A DNA stretch of 47,918 bases from Paracoccus fontiphilus (GCF_017356265.1 NZ_JAFNAW010000025.1:1-47918), one strand, 5' to 3'; shown: positions 15,721 through 25,286, counted from the stretch's first letter. Notes: generated from the sequence alone by a model not told the origin. Numbers and translations: made by a program.

Positions 15721-16767
15721 CTAGGGGATCAACAGCGACGCATCGCCATAACTGAAGAAACGATAGCCGGTTCCAACCGCATGGGCATAGATCCGCTTGA
15801 TCTTTTCCGGTCCCATCAGCGCAGAGACCAGCATCAGCAGCGTCGATTTCGGCAGGTGGAAGTTGGTCATCAGCCCGTCCGTCACCCGGAAGTGATAGCC
15901 GGGATAGATGAAGATGTCGGTCGTCCCCTCGAATGGCCGCACCGTTCCATCCTGTTGCGCCGCCGATTCGATCAGCCGCAGCGCGGTGGTGCCGACCGGG
16001 ATCACGCGCCGACCCTCGGCCTTGGCGCGGTTGATGGCGGCGGCGGCATCCGCGCCGACCTCGCCCCATTCGGCGTGCATCCGGTGGGTGGTCACGTCCT
16101 CGACCTTGACGGGCAGGAAGGTGCCTGCGCCGACATGAAGGGTGACATGGACGAACTGGACGCCCTTTGCCGCCAAGGCCTCCAGCAGCGCTGTGTCGAA
16201 GTGCAGGCTGGCGGTCGGCGCGGCGACGGCGCCCTGCCGCGCGGCCCAGACGGTCTGGTAGTCCTGTCGGTCCTGGTCATCGGGCGCGCGCAGCGCGGCG
16301 ATATAGGGCGGCAAGGGCATCGCCCCCACCTGCTGAAGCGCCCGGTCGAAGGCATCCCCCTGCGCGTCGAAGCGCAGGCGCAATTCGCCCTCGGCAATGG
16401 CGGCCACCTCGGCGGACAGGGCATCGCCGAAGCGGATCACCTCGCCCTCGCGCAGCTTGCGCAGGGGCTTCGCCAGCGCGCGCCAGCCATCGGCGGCGGG
16501 CTCCAGCAGCGTGACCTCGATCCGGGCCGTGGCCTCGCCCTGCGGCGTTTCGCGGCGGCGCGTGCCGGTCAGGCGCGCCGGGATCACCTTGGTGTCGTTC
16601 AGCACCAGGACGTCGCCCGCCCGCAGGATGTCGGGCAGGTCGCCGACCCGCCGGTCGGCGATCCCGCCGCCTTCCGCCAGCAGCAGGCGGGCCGAGGTGC
16701 GCGGCCGGGCCGGGCGCGTGGCGATCAGTCCCTCGGGCAGGTCGAAATCGAAATCGGACAGTTTCAT
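15721..16767 (-). CDS. queA: S-adenosylmethionine:tRNA ribosyltransferase-isomerase
   Basis: QueA (348 aa) transfers and isomerises the ribosyl group of AdoMet onto 7-aminomethyl-7-deazaguanine in tRNA, giving epoxyqueuosine. The start [29 protein letters not shown] is the family's usual N terminus; reading further upstream to 17148 only translates the antisense of bfd. Other landmarks are [14 protein letters not shown], the [10 protein letters not shown] segment, [28 protein letters not shown] and the C-terminal [15 protein letters not shown]. Divergent from bfd with a 117-bp shared upstream region. Confidence 0.96.
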   Translation of the reverse strand: MKLSDFDFDLPEGLIATRPARPRTSARLLLAEGGGIADRRVGDLPDILRAGDVLVLNDTKVIPARLTGTRRRETPQGEATARIEVTLLEPAADGWRALAKPLRKLREGEVIRFGDALSAEVAAIAEGELRLRFDAQGDAFDRALQQVGAMPLPPYIAALRAPDDQDRQDYQTVWAARQGAVAAPTASLHFDTALLEALAAKGVQFVHVTLHVGAGTFLPVKVEDVTTHRMHAEWGEVGADAAAAINRAKAEGRRVIPVGTTALRLIESAAQQDGTVRPFEGTTDIFIYPGYHFRVTDGLMTNFHLPKSTLLMLVSALMGPEKIKRIYAHAVGTGYRFFSYGDASLLIP

Positions 16768-16884
16768 GCCCGCGCTTCTGCGCCCGGCCCGGCCCTCCGT
16801 CAAGCCGCAGCCAAAACACACGGAAAAAGTCGCCTTTACTTTCCCGACAGAATCGCTAAGTTTCGCGGGAACAGGAGTTGAGCG

Positions 16885-17178
16885 ATGATCGTCTGCCATT
16901 GCACGCAAATCTCGGATCATGAGATCAAGGCAGCCATCGACTGGATGCGCACGGCGGACCCCCAGACGATCATCACGCCCGGCAAGATCTACCACGCGCT
17001 TGGCAAACGCGCCGATTGCGGCGGGTGCATGCCGCTCTTTCTGGACACGATGCGTCACTGCGATAATCTGGGCGTGGCCCCGCCGATTTTGCGGGCAAGA
17101 ACAGAGATCGCAAAGGACAGCCATCATGAAGGGCGACGCAAAGGTCATCGACTATCTCAACGCGGCGCTGCGGTCTGA
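16885..17178 (+). CDS. bfd: Bacterioferritin-associated ferredoxin
   Basis: A [2Fe-2S] protein that reduces bacterioferritin so stored iron can leave. [18 protein letters not shown] holds Cys4 and Cys6, and [11 protein letters not shown] holds Cys45 and Cys48, giving the CxC...CxxC cluster motif. AGGAG seven bases before the ATG fits well. At 97 residues it is longer than E. coli Bfd (64 aa): the last ~18 residues read through the start of bfr in another frame, so the two genes overlap by 53 bases. The tail ([15 protein letters not shown]) is unlike the rest of the domain. Confidence 0.9.
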   Translation: MIVCHCTQISDHEIKAAIDWMRTADPQTIITPGKIYHALGKRADCGGCMPLFLDTMRHCDNLGVAPPILRARTEIAKDSHHEGRRKGHRLSQRGAAV

Positions 17179-17611
17179 ACTGACCGCAGTCAGCCAGTAC
17201 TGGCTGCATTACCGGCTGCAGGAAGACTGGGGCTTCGGCCATATCGCCGACAAGTCGCGCGCCGAGTCCATCGAGGAGATGAACCACGCCGACCGGCTGA
17301 TCAAGCGAATCATCTTCCTGGAAGGCCATCCCAACCTTCAGAAGCTGGACCCGCTGCGGATCGGCCAGACCCTGCGCGAAACGCTGGACGCGGATCTCGC
17401 CGCCGAATACGACGCCCGGACCCTGTATCTGGAAGCGCGTGAATACTGCTCCTCCATCAACGACCAGGTGTCCAAGTCGCTGTTCGACGACCTGATCGAG
17501 GACGAGGAAGGCCATATCGACTTCCTGGAAACCCAGATCCAGCTTTACGAGACGATCGGCGCCCAGAACTATGGCCAGCTGAACGCCAAGCCGGCCGACA
17601 AGGCCGAGTGA
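17126..17611 (+). CDS. bfr: Bacterioferritin
   Basis: Haem-containing 24-mer iron storage protein (161 aa). All ferroxidase ligands sit at the canonical positions: Glu18, Glu51, His54, Glu94, Glu127 and His130, and the haem-ligating Met52 is in [10 protein letters not shown]. The ATG at 17126 is chosen for the standard N terminus ([21 protein letters not shown]) and AAGGA eight bases upstream; a longer frame upstream overlaps bfd. Overlap with bfd implies coupled expression of storage shell and reductase. The stop is one base from the convergent gph stop. Confidence 0.97.
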   Translation: MKGDAKVIDYLNAALRSELTAVSQYWLHYRLQEDWGFGHIADKSRAESIEEMNHADRLIKRIIFLEGHPNLQKLDPLRIGQTLRETLDADLAAEYDARTLYLEAREYCSSINDQVSKSLFDDLIEDEEGHIDFLETQIQLYETIGAQNYGQLNAKPADKAE

Positions 17612-17612
17612 C

Positions 17613-18287
17613 CTAGCCCAGCCATTGCCGCGCCAGATCGGGCAGTTCTTCGAAATGCCCGATGAGCGCGTCCGGCGCGAGGCGGGAGATCGCCTCGCCT
17701 TCCGGACCGAAGGACACCAGCGCCACCTTGACGCCCGCCGCCGCCGCCGTCTTGCGGTCGGTTTCGGTATCACCCACCAGGAAGGACGCAGCCACGCTGC
17801 CGCCTGCCCGCTCGACCGCCGCCTTGTAGGGGCGCGGATCGGGCTTGCGGACCGGCAGCGTATCCGCCGCGATCATGGATGCGAAACGGTCCCGGACCCC
17901 CAGGGCGTGCAGAAGCGTCTCGGCCAGGGCGCCGGGCTTGTTGGTGCAGACGGCCAGGATGTGGCCGTCGGCCTGCAGCAGGTCCAGCGTATCCTCCACC
18001 CCCGGATACAGCTTCGTGTGAACGGCGATGTTCTCGCCGTAATGCGCCAGCAGGCGGGGATAGTCCTCGTCCTCGGCGCCCGGCGGCAGCAGCAGGTCCG
18101 CCCCCATCCGGCCATAGCCCGCGCGCAGCATCGCCCGGCCGCCGTGAAAGGCGGTCAGCGCATCCGCGACGGGGTCCAGCGCGACGTCGATCCCGCGCGC
18201 CCTGAAGCAGGCATTCGCCGCTGCGATCAGGTCGGCCGAGGTATCGGCCAGCGTGCCGTCCAGATCAAAGACCACCGTTCCCGCCAT
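17613..18287 (-). CDS. gph: Phosphoglycolate phosphatase-like HAD hydrolase
   Basis: HAD-superfamily phosphatase of 224 aa. Motif I VFDLDGTLADT carries the nucleophile Asp, motif II AVCTNKP the Ser/Thr position, the motif III Lys is in VRKPDPRPY, and motif IV FLVGDTETDRKTA the metal-binding acids; an alpha-helical cap with FHGGRAMLRAGYGRM lies between I and II. The pattern fits phosphoglycolate phosphatase (2-phosphoglycolate to glycolate, used in DNA-repair salvage or photorespiration); related HAD enzymes of other specificity cannot be excluded. Divergent from glmU. Confidence 0.85.
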   Translation of the reverse strand: MAGTVVFDLDGTLADTSADLIAAANACFRARGIDVALDPVADALTAFHGGRAMLRAGYGRMGADLLLPPGAEDEDYPRLLAHYGENIAVHTKLYPGVEDTLDLLQADGHILAVCTNKPGALAETLLHALGVRDRFASMIAADTLPVRKPDPRPYKAAVERAGGSVAASFLVGDTETDRKTAAAAGVKVALVSFGPEGEAISRLAPDALIGHFEELPDLARQWLG

Positions 18288-18403
18288 GCGCCTGCCTTTT
18301 CCCGTAACGATCCGACACCAAAGGTGATCGCGCGGGGCTTCCCCACGCGCGCGCCCCGATTTAGAACGCCTTTCAAGGAATGAGAACAGGTATTGGGGAC
18401 AGC

Positions 18404-19747
18404 ATGGCAGAGAGGCCGGTGGCGATCGTGGTTCTGGCGGCGGGTCAGGGCAGCCGGATGCAATCAGACCTGCCGAAGGTGCTGCACCGGCTGGGCGGCG
18501 TGCCGCTGGTCGGCCACGCCCTGGCGGTCGCCCGCACGCTGGAACCCGAGCAGGTGACCGTTGTCGCCGGCCACGGCGCCGACCTGGTCACGAAGGCCGT
18601 GGGCCGCATCGACCCCGAGGCGCGGATCGTGCTGCAGGCCGAACAGCTTGGCACCGGCCACGCCGTCCGCCAGGCCCTGCCCGAACTGGAGGGCTTCGAG
18701 GGCAAGGTGATCGTTCTTTACGGCGACACCCCCTTCATCGGAGAGGATACGCTGGCGGCGCTGGCCTCGCATCCCTCGGACCTCGTGGTGCTGGGCTTCG
18801 AGGCCGAGGACCCGGGCCGCTACGGGCGCCTGATCGTCGGCGCGCGCGGACTGGAACGGATCGTCGAATACAAGGACGCCGATGCCGCCACGCGCAACAT
18901 CGCCTTGTGCAACAGCGGCGTCATGGCGCTGGATGCCTCGCTGCTGCGCCAGTTGATCGTGCGGCTGACGAACCAGAACGCGTCCGGCGAATACTACCTG
19001 ACCGACCTTGTGGCGCTTGCCCGCGCCGAGGGTTGCAGCACCGATGTCGTCACCTGCGACGAGGCGGAAACGCTGGGCATCAACACCCGCACCGAACTGG
19101 CCGGCGCCGAGGCCGCCTTCCAGGACCGCGCCCGCCGCCAGGCGCTGGAGAATGGCGTGACGCTGTGCGACCCGCAATCGGTCTGGTTCGCGCTGGACAC
19201 GGTGATAGGCCGCGACGCGGTGATCGGCCCCAACGTGGTCTTCGGCCCCGGCGTGACCGTCGAATCCGGCGCCGAGATCCTGCCCTTCTGCCACCTGGAA
19301 GGCTGCCATATCTCGGCAGGCGCGACCGTCGGCCCCTTTGCCCGCCTGCGTCCCGGCGCGGAACTGGGCGCGGATGTGCATGTCGGCAACTTCGTGGAAA
19401 TCAAGAACGCCATCCTGGACGAAGGCGTGAAGGTCGGCCACCTGACCTATCTGGGCGACGCCCATGTGGGCGAGCTCACGAACATCGGCGCGGGCACGGT
19501 TACCTGCAACTATGACGGCGTGATGAAGCACCGGACCGAGATCGGCGCCCGCGCCTTCATCGGCAGCGACACGATGCTTGTGGCACCGGTGCGCGTTGGT
19601 GACGACGCCATGACGGGATCGGGGTCGGTCATCACCGCCGACGTGCCCGACGGCGCGCTTGCGATCGGGCGGGCGCGGCAGGACACCAAGCCCGGCCTTG
19701 CCACGCGCCTGATGGCGGCGCTTCGCGCCAAGAAGGAGGCCCGCTGA
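18404..19747 (+). CDS. glmU: Bifunctional UDP-N-acetylglucosamine pyrophosphorylase / GlcN-1-P acetyltransferase
   Basis: GlmU makes UDP-GlcNAc for peptidoglycan and lipopolysaccharide. The N-terminal uridyltransferase begins VVLAAGQGSRMQSDLPKVLHRLGG, with YGDTPFI as the metal-binding turn; the C-terminal left-handed beta helix has hexapeptide repeats (VIGPNVVFGPGVTVESGAEIL, GATVGPFARLRPGAELGADVHVGNFVEIKN) and the acetyl-transfer site VGHLTYLGDAHVGELTNIGAGTVTCNYDG. ATG 18404 (GGGGA upstream) gives the usual N terminus; ATG 18380 would add eight residues. Its stop overlaps the glmS start by one base. Confidence 0.96.
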   Translation: MAERPVAIVVLAAGQGSRMQSDLPKVLHRLGGVPLVGHALAVARTLEPEQVTVVAGHGADLVTKAVGRIDPEARIVLQAEQLGTGHAVRQALPELEGFEGKVIVLYGDTPFIGEDTLAALASHPSDLVVLGFEAEDPGRYGRLIVGARGLERIVEYKDADAATRNIALCNSGVMALDASLLRQLIVRLTNQNASGEYYLTDLVALARAEGCSTDVVTCDEAETLGINTRTELAGAEAAFQDRARRQALENGVTLCDPQSVWFALDTVIGRDAVIGPNVVFGPGVTVESGAEILPFCHLEGCHISAGATVGPFARLRPGAELGADVHVGNFVEIKNAILDEGVKVGHLTYLGDAHVGELTNIGAGTVTCNYDGVMKHRTEIGARAFIGSDTMLVAPVRVGDDAMTGSGSVITADVPDGALAIGRARQDTKPGLATRLMAALRAKKEAR

Positions 19748-21564
19748 TGTGCGGCATTATCGGCATCCTCGGCAATCACGAGGTTTCCCCGCAACTGGTC
19801 GATGCGCTGCGGCGGCTGGAATATCGCGGCTATGACAGCGCCGGGGTGGCGACAGTCGATGCCCAGGGCCGGCTGGACCGGCGCCGCGCGGTCGGCAAGC
19901 TGGTGAACCTCAGCGACAAGCTGGTCCACGAGCCCCTGCCGGGCCACGCGGGCATCGGCCATACCCGCTGGGCCACCCACGGCCCTGCGACCGAGGTGAA
20001 CGCCCATCCCCACCAGTCCGGCCCCGTGGCGGTGGTCCACAACGGCATCATCGAGAACTTCCGCGAGCTGCGCGAGGAACTGGCAAGCCTGGGCATCCAG
20101 CCGCAATCGCAGACCGACACGGAAACCGTCGCGCTGTGGACCGCGCACTACATGGACAAGGGCGCCTCGCCCGTCGAGGCCGCGCGCAAGACCCTGGCCC
20201 GGCTGAAGGGCGCCTTTGCCCTGGCTTTCCTGTTCGACGGGGAACAGGACCTGATGATCGCCGCCCGCAAGGGCAGCCCCCTGGCCATCGGCCACGGCAC
20301 GGGCGAGATGTTCATCGGCTCGGACGCGGTGGCGCTGGCGCCCTTCACCGACCGGATCACCTATCTGGAAGATGGCGACCACGCCATCCTGACCCGCGCG
20401 GGCGCGCAGATCTTCGACGCGGACGGCCGCCAGACCAACCGCCCCGAAGCCCGCATCGACACCGGCACGACTGCCATTGACAAGGGCGGCTATCGCCACT
20501 TCATGGCGAAAGAGATCGCCGAACAGCCGGTGGTGATCGGCGACGTGCTGAACCATTACGTCAAGGACGACCGGATCGTCCTGCCCGACAGCCTGGACTT
20601 TGCCACGGTGGACCGCATCAGCCTGGTCGGCTGCGGCACCGCGCATCTGGCCGGCCATGTCGCGAAATACTGGTTCGAGCAATTGGCGGGCCTGCCCTGC
20701 GACATCGACGTCGCGTCCGAGTTCCGCTATCGCGAGCCGCCCCTGTCGCCCAGAAGCTGGTTCATCGCCGTCAGCCAGTCGGGCGAGACGGCCGACACGC
20801 TGGCCGCGTTGCATTACGCCAAGGACCATGTGTCCCGCACCATCGGCCTGGTCAACGTGGGCACCTCGGCCATCGCGCGCGACGCCAGCATCGCACTGCC
20901 CACCCGCGCGGGGATCGAGGTCAGCGTGGCATCAAGCAAGGCCTTCACCTGCCAGTTGACCGTGCTGGCGATCCTGGCGCTGAAGGCCGCCCATGACCGG
21001 GGCCGCATCGACGACGCGCAACTGACCGCGCATCTGGCCGACCTGCGGTCCATCCCCGGCCTGATGCAGCAGACGCTGAACCTGTCGGACGACTGCCGCG
21101 GTCTGTCGGAATGGCTGTCGCAGGCGCGCGACGTGCTGTTCCTGGGACGCGGCGCGCTGTATCCCGTGGCGCTGGAAGGCGCGCTGAAGCTAAAAGAGCT
21201 GAGCTACATCCACGCCGAAGGCTATGCCTCGGGCGAGCTGAAGCACGGGCCGATCGCGCTGATCGACCGCGACGTGCCGGTGATCGTGCTGGCCCCGCAC
21301 GACGCCTTGTTCGAAAAGACCGTGTCGAACATGCAGGAGGTGATGGCCCGCCACGGCCAGATCCTGCTTTTGTCCGACGAGGCGGGCCTGTCTGCGGCCA
21401 GCCATGGCGTGCAGGCCAGCTTGCGGATGCCATCGGGCGGCGGGGCGTTCCAGCCGATCCTTTATGCAATCCCCATGCAGTATCTGGCCTATCACACGGC
21501 GGTCGCCAAGGGCACCGACGTGGACCAGCCCCGCAACCTCGCGAAATCGGTCACGGTGGAATAG
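19747..21564 (+). CDS. glmS: Glutamine--fructose-6-phosphate aminotransferase (isomerising)
   Basis: GlmS (605 aa) forms glucosamine-6-phosphate from fructose-6-phosphate and glutamine. Cys2 in MCGIIGILG is the N-terminal nucleophile; HTRWATHG and VVHNGIIENF line the glutaminase site. Two SIS domains follow (VGCGTAHLAGHVAKYWFE, VSQSGETADTL, ASSKAFTCQ and GRGALYPVALEGALKLKELSYIHAEGYASGELKHGP), and the protein ends in DQPRNLAKSVTVE. AAGGAGG inside the end of glmU gives a strong ribosome-binding site. With glmU it forms a two-gene hexosamine operon; no glmS ribozyme is possible in this overlap. Confidence 0.98.
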   Translation: MCGIIGILGNHEVSPQLVDALRRLEYRGYDSAGVATVDAQGRLDRRRAVGKLVNLSDKLVHEPLPGHAGIGHTRWATHGPATEVNAHPHQSGPVAVVHNGIIENFRELREELASLGIQPQSQTDTETVALWTAHYMDKGASPVEAARKTLARLKGAFALAFLFDGEQDLMIAARKGSPLAIGHGTGEMFIGSDAVALAPFTDRITYLEDGDHAILTRAGAQIFDADGRQTNRPEARIDTGTTAIDKGGYRHFMAKEIAEQPVVIGDVLNHYVKDDRIVLPDSLDFATVDRISLVGCGTAHLAGHVAKYWFEQLAGLPCDIDVASEFRYREPPLSPRSWFIAVSQSGETADTLAALHYAKDHVSRTIGLVNVGTSAIARDASIALPTRAGIEVSVASSKAFTCQLTVLAILALKAAHDRGRIDDAQLTAHLADLRSIPGLMQQTLNLSDDCRGLSEWLSQARDVLFLGRGALYPVALEGALKLKELSYIHAEGYASGELKHGPIALIDRDVPVIVLAPHDALFEKTVSNMQEVMARHGQILLLSDEAGLSAASHGVQASLRMPSGGGAFQPILYAIPMQYLAYHTAVAKGTDVDQPRNLAKSVTVE

Positions 21565-21565
21565 G

Positions 21566-21594
21566 AAAAGGCGCGCGGGCCGGCCCCGCGCGCC
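21566..21594 (-). terminator. Bidirectional terminator between glmS and ribH
   Basis: GGCGCGCGGG-ccggc-CCCGCGCGCC is a perfect 10-bp stem (21570-21594) in the 37-base gap between convergent stop codons. On the minus strand it is followed by CTTTTCC, so it best serves ribH. Confidence 0.75.
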
Positions 21595-21601
21595 AGCGCC
21601 G

Positions 21602-22075
21602 TCAGGCGACGTCCGCGCGGCCCTCGGCGGCGATGCGGGCATCCAGTTCCAGCATCTGGTGGACGGCATTCGCCGCCTCGGCGCCCTTCTTGACGAAGTG
21701 GTCGCGATAAAAGCCGGTCAGCAGGTCCGTTTCCTGGTAGTTGTGCGGCGTCAGCGAGACCGAGAAGCACGGCACGCCGGTTTCCAGCCCGGCATTCATC
21801 AGCCCGGTCACGACGGCGGTGGCCACGAAATCGTGGCGGTAGATGCCGCCGTCCACGACAAGCGCGGCAGCGACCACGGCGTCATACTTGCCGGTCTGCG
21901 CCAGCTTCTTGGCCAGCAGCGGCATCTCGAAGGCGCCGGGCACGTCATAGGCCACGACTTCCGCGCCGGGCATCAGGCGCTGTTGTTCGGCCAGGAAGCC
22001 TTCGTGCGCGCGGTCCACGACATCGGAATGCCAGCGGGCCTTGATAAAGGCGATACGGGGGGTCTTATGGGTCAT
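21602..22075 (-). CDS. ribH: 6,7-dimethyl-8-ribityllumazine synthase, type II
   Basis: Penultimate enzyme of riboflavin synthesis (157 aa), condensing 5-amino-6-ribitylaminouracil with 3,4-dihydroxy-2-butanone 4-phosphate. IAFIKARWHSDVVDRAHEGFL, EVVAYDVPGAFEMPLLAKKL, ALVVDGGIYRHDFVA and VPCFSVSLTPHNYQ match the RibH2 (decameric, Brucella-type) group, which has HNYQ where type I enzymes differ. ATG 22075 gives the family N terminus; a longer frame reads into the riboswitch expression platform. It stands alone, apart from other rib genes, behind an FMN riboswitch, so it is likely shut off when FMN is abundant. Confidence 0.93.
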   Translation of the reverse strand: MTHKTPRIAFIKARWHSDVVDRAHEGFLAEQQRLMPGAEVVAYDVPGAFEMPLLAKKLAQTGKYDAVVAAALVVDGGIYRHDFVATAVVTGLMNAGLETGVPCFSVSLTPHNYQETDLLTGFYRDHFVKKGAEAANAVHQMLELDARIAAEGRADVA

Positions 22076-22152
22076 AATGAGGAACCTTACGTTAGCTTGC
22101 GTCAGGCCCCCAGAGCACGAGCCATGACCGTGCCAATGGGGCGGCGCGGCCA

Positions 22153-22282
22153 CGGTTCTCTTTCATCCAGACTATACTGTCGGCCCCGGAGTTTCACCGG
22201 ATCTGCTGACCCCTTCGTTGCAGAAGGGCGCTCGCGGGCTGTGACCGCCGGTGGGGAATTGCACCCCGCCCTGAGAACGATC
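22153..22282 (-). ncRNA. FMN riboswitch (RFN element)
   Basis: Read on the minus strand the region contains the conserved RFN blocks in order: TCAGGGCGGGGTGCAATTCC with CCCACCGGCGG, the AGCCCGCGAGC block, GGTCAGCAGATCCGGTG, ACTCCGGGGCCGACAGT, and ATAGTCTGGATGAAAGAGAA. The 77 bases to the ribH ATG have no T-run but can form GC-rich pairings (for example CCGTG with CACGG), suggesting control of translation initiation rather than termination. Confidence 0.95.
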
Positions 22283-22319
22283 CCTAGATAGCATCTGATG
22301 CCCCTTCCGCCAAGGGGGC

Positions 22320-25286
22320 TTAGCCGATTCTGGCCAGCGCCTCCTCGACCGCCCCGCGCAACTGCTCCTCGCCATAAGGCTTGCAAAGCAGGACGGTCTG
22401 TTCGGGGCACCCCGCGGGCAGGCTGCTGTCGCCGGTCGCATAAACCACGGCAAGGCCCGGCTGGATTTCCACCGCGCGCCGCGCCAGGTCGTTGCCGTTC
22501 ATGTCCGGCAGGCCGAGATCGGTCAGCAGCAGGTCGAAGGACTGGCCTTCCAGGCTGGCCAGCGCGGGCGCGGCCTTGCCTGCCTGCGCGACGGTGTGGC
22601 CCATCTCCTCCAGCATGATCGCGGTATCGGCGCGGATCAGGGCATTGTCCTCGACCAGCAGGATCGAAACGGGCCCATCAACGGCGGCTTCGGGTTCCGG
22701 CTGGGCTTCGGGCTGCGGCTCGGGCTGGGCCGCGCGCAAGGCCTCGGCCGCCTTGCGGGCCTGCTGGGCATTGGCGATGACGTGGCGCAAGCGACGCGCA
22801 AGGGCTTCGCGCGGATAGGGCTTCGACAGAAGCTCGACGCCGGGGTCGAGCCTGCCGCCATGGACGATGGAATTCTCGGTATAGCCCGACGTGAACAGCA
22901 CCGCGAGGCCCGGCAGCACGGCCTGGGCGCGCTGCGCCATGTCCCGGCTGGACAGCGTGCCGGGCATCACCACGTCCGTGAACAGCACGTCGATATGCAG
23001 GCCGCTTCCCACCACGGCCAGGCCCGCATGGGCATCGCGCGCCGTCAGCACATGATAGCCCAGCGAGGTGAGAAGATCGACCACCGTGGCCCGCACAGCC
23101 TCGTCATCCTCGACCACCAGGATGGTTTCCGTGCCGCCCACGACCGGCCCGTCATGCAAAGGCGCGTCGGTTTCCTCCTCGCTGTCAGAGCGCGGCAGAT
23201 AGATGCGCACGGTCGTCCCCTCTCCTTGTTCGCTATAGACCGCCACATGGCCGCCGGACTGCTTGACGAAGCCATAGACCATCGACATGCCAAGGCCCGT
23301 GCCGCGTCCCTCGGGCTTGGTGGAATAGAAAGGATCGAAGATCCGCTCCAGCACCTCGGGCGGCATCCCGCAGCCGGTATCGGTCACTGCCAGCATCACG
23401 TAGTCTCCTGCCGCGACATCCCCGACAGCGGCCGCATAGGCCGCGTCCAGTTGGGCATTGGCCATCTCGATGGTCAAGAGGCCGGGGCCGTCCATGGCGT
23501 CGCGGGCGTTGATCGCAAGGTTCAGAAGCGCGCTTTCCAGCTGCGCTCGGTCCACGCAGATGTTCCACAGGTTCGCGGGCACGATGACCTCGACCTGGAT
23601 CGCCTCGCCCAGGGACCGGCGCAGCAATTCGTCCATCTCGTTCACCAGGCGGTGGGGCTGGATCACGCGTGGCTCCAGCGGCTGGCGCCGGCCGAAGGCC
23701 AGAAGCTGGCTGGCAAGCTTGGCGCCGCGGGCGACGGCGGACAGCGCGTTGTCGACCCGCTGGACCGCCTTGCCGTTACCTTCGACATCCTTCGACAGCA
23801 TCTGAAGATTGCCCGCGATCACCTGAAGAAGATTGTTGAAATCGTGGGCGACCCCGCCGGTCAGCTGGCCCATCGATTCCATTTTCTGCGCCCGGTGCAG
23901 GGCCTGCTCGGTCTTGCGGTGCTGCTCGATCTCGTTCCTGACGCGGGCTTCCAGCGTTTCGTTCAACTGGCGCAACTGATCCTCGGCCCGCTGCCGATGG
24001 GCGATCTGGCGCTGCAGATCCTCGGCCTGGGCCTGCAACTGCGCCTCGCCCATGCGCTGTTCGGTGACATCGGTATGGACGCCGACCCATTCGGTGATCT
24101 CGTTGTCGCCGTTCAGCGTCGGCACGGCCCGGACGGTGAAGATCCGGTATTCGCCGTCGGCGCACCGCACCCGGTGTTCCCATTCGAAGGTGGACCGAGC
24201 CTCGAGCGAGCGGTGCCATGCCTCGACGGTGCCCGCCCGGTCGTCGGGGTGGACAGCCTCGGTCCAGCCATAGCCCTGGTAGTGGTCGTGATCCTGCCCC
24301 GTCAGGGTCGCCCAGCCGCGCTGCTCGCCGGTCATCCGGCCATCGGCGCTGTTGGTCCACAACACGCTGTGGATCGCATCCACGGCCGCGCGGAAACGGT
24401 CATTGCTGTCGCGAAGCTGGATCTCGGTCTGCTTGCGATCCTCGATGTCGATCAGGATCATGTAGACGCCGTCAATCCGCCCGTCGCCGGTCCTGCGGGG
24501 CAGGCAGCGCATCTCGAAGGCGCGCGACCGGCTGCCGGGAAGGCGCACGATGGCATCGACATTCACCGTCTCGCCCGCCAGGGCGCGCTGCAGCATCTCC
24601 TCGGTCACGGCGCCCTGCCGGGGGCCCAGGACGTCGGCGATGCGGCTGCCGATGACCTGCTCGCGCGTGACGTTGAAGACGTCCAGGTAGCACTGGTTGG
24701 CGAAGCGGAAGGTCAGCGTCCGGTCCAGAAAGCCGACGAGGATCGGCAGGGCGTCGGACAGGTGGTAAAGCTCGGCCCGGCTTTCCGCCAGCGCCTGCCG
24801 TGCCCGGACCGTCTGCGTGATCTCGAGGACGTTGCACAGCACGCCGTCCACGCGGCTGCCGTCCTCGTTGTAGATCGGCGTGTAGAACAGGTCGAAGACC
24901 ACATCCTCGGGGGCGCCGTTGCGGTTCAGGACCATGGGCTGTTCGCGATAGGCCTGCACCTCGCCGCGCAGCCCGCGTTCCAGGATCTTGCTGTTGAAGT
25001 CCCATATCTCGGGCCAGATGTCGGGGACCGTTCCGCCAAGGGCCGCAGGGTGATAGCTGCCCGCGATCTCCACATAGCCGTCATTGTAGATCATGACGTG
25101 ATCCGGCCCCCACATCAGCACCTGCGGGATGGGAGAGTTCACGAGCGAGTTGACCTTGATCCGCAGGTGCTGCGGCCAGGCGTCGATCGCACCAAGCGAC
25201 GTCTTTCCCCAGTCGAACTGCCGCACCAGTTCTCCGCAAACGCCGCCCCCGATGGGCCAGGCACGGCGGGGCTGGTCAGTCATCAT
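22320..25286 (-). CDS. Hybrid sensor histidine kinase with two receiver domains
   Basis: A soluble 988-residue signalling protein (from ATG 25286; no membrane segments). In order: an N-terminal PAS-like domain (SPIPQVLMWGPDHVMIYNDGYVEI), a second PAS (ELYHLSDALPILVGFLDRTL), a PAS_3/PAC (SVLWTNSADGRMTGEQRGWATLTG), a coiled-coil linker, HisKA with His481 in GQLTGGVAHDFNNLLQ, an ATPase domain (NLAINARDAM, DTGCGM, GTGLGMSMVYGFV), REC1 (Asp771 in FTDVVMPG), a QPEPQPEAQPEPE linker and REC2 (Asp923 in LLTDLGLPDMNG). The HDFNN box marks the HPK4-type group. Signal and output are unknown; no DNA-binding regulator is adjacent. Ribosome-binding site is weak. Confidence 0.92.
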   Translation of the reverse strand: MMTDQPRRAWPIGGGVCGELVRQFDWGKTSLGAIDAWPQHLRIKVNSLVNSPIPQVLMWGPDHVMIYNDGYVEIAGSYHPAALGGTVPDIWPEIWDFNSKILERGLRGEVQAYREQPMVLNRNGAPEDVVFDLFYTPIYNEDGSRVDGVLCNVLEITQTVRARQALAESRAELYHLSDALPILVGFLDRTLTFRFANQCYLDVFNVTREQVIGSRIADVLGPRQGAVTEEMLQRALAGETVNVDAIVRLPGSRSRAFEMRCLPRRTGDGRIDGVYMILIDIEDRKQTEIQLRDSNDRFRAAVDAIHSVLWTNSADGRMTGEQRGWATLTGQDHDHYQGYGWTEAVHPDDRAGTVEAWHRSLEARSTFEWEHRVRCADGEYRIFTVRAVPTLNGDNEITEWVGVHTDVTEQRMGEAQLQAQAEDLQRQIAHRQRAEDQLRQLNETLEARVRNEIEQHRKTEQALHRAQKMESMGQLTGGVAHDFNNLLQVIAGNLQMLSKDVEGNGKAVQRVDNALSAVARGAKLASQLLAFGRRQPLEPRVIQPHRLVNEMDELLRRSLGEAIQVEVIVPANLWNICVDRAQLESALLNLAINARDAMDGPGLLTIEMANAQLDAAYAAAVGDVAAGDYVMLAVTDTGCGMPPEVLERIFDPFYSTKPEGRGTGLGMSMVYGFVKQSGGHVAVYSEQGEGTTVRIYLPRSDSEEETDAPLHDGPVVGGTETILVVEDDEAVRATVVDLLTSLGYHVLTARDAHAGLAVVGSGLHIDVLFTDVVMPGTLSSRDMAQRAQAVLPGLAVLFTSGYTENSIVHGGRLDPGVELLSKPYPREALARRLRHVIANAQQARKAAEALRAAQPEPQPEAQPEPEAAVDGPVSILLVEDNALIRADTAIMLEEMGHTVAQAGKAAPALASLEGQSFDLLLTDLGLPDMNGNDLARRAVEIQPGLAVVYATGDSSLPAGCPEQTVLLCKPYGEEQLRGAVEEALARIG

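Noticed and set aside
16768..17148. 127-residue N-terminal extension of QueA
   Set aside because: It is antisense to bfd and not part of the QueA family; the standard start is at 16767.
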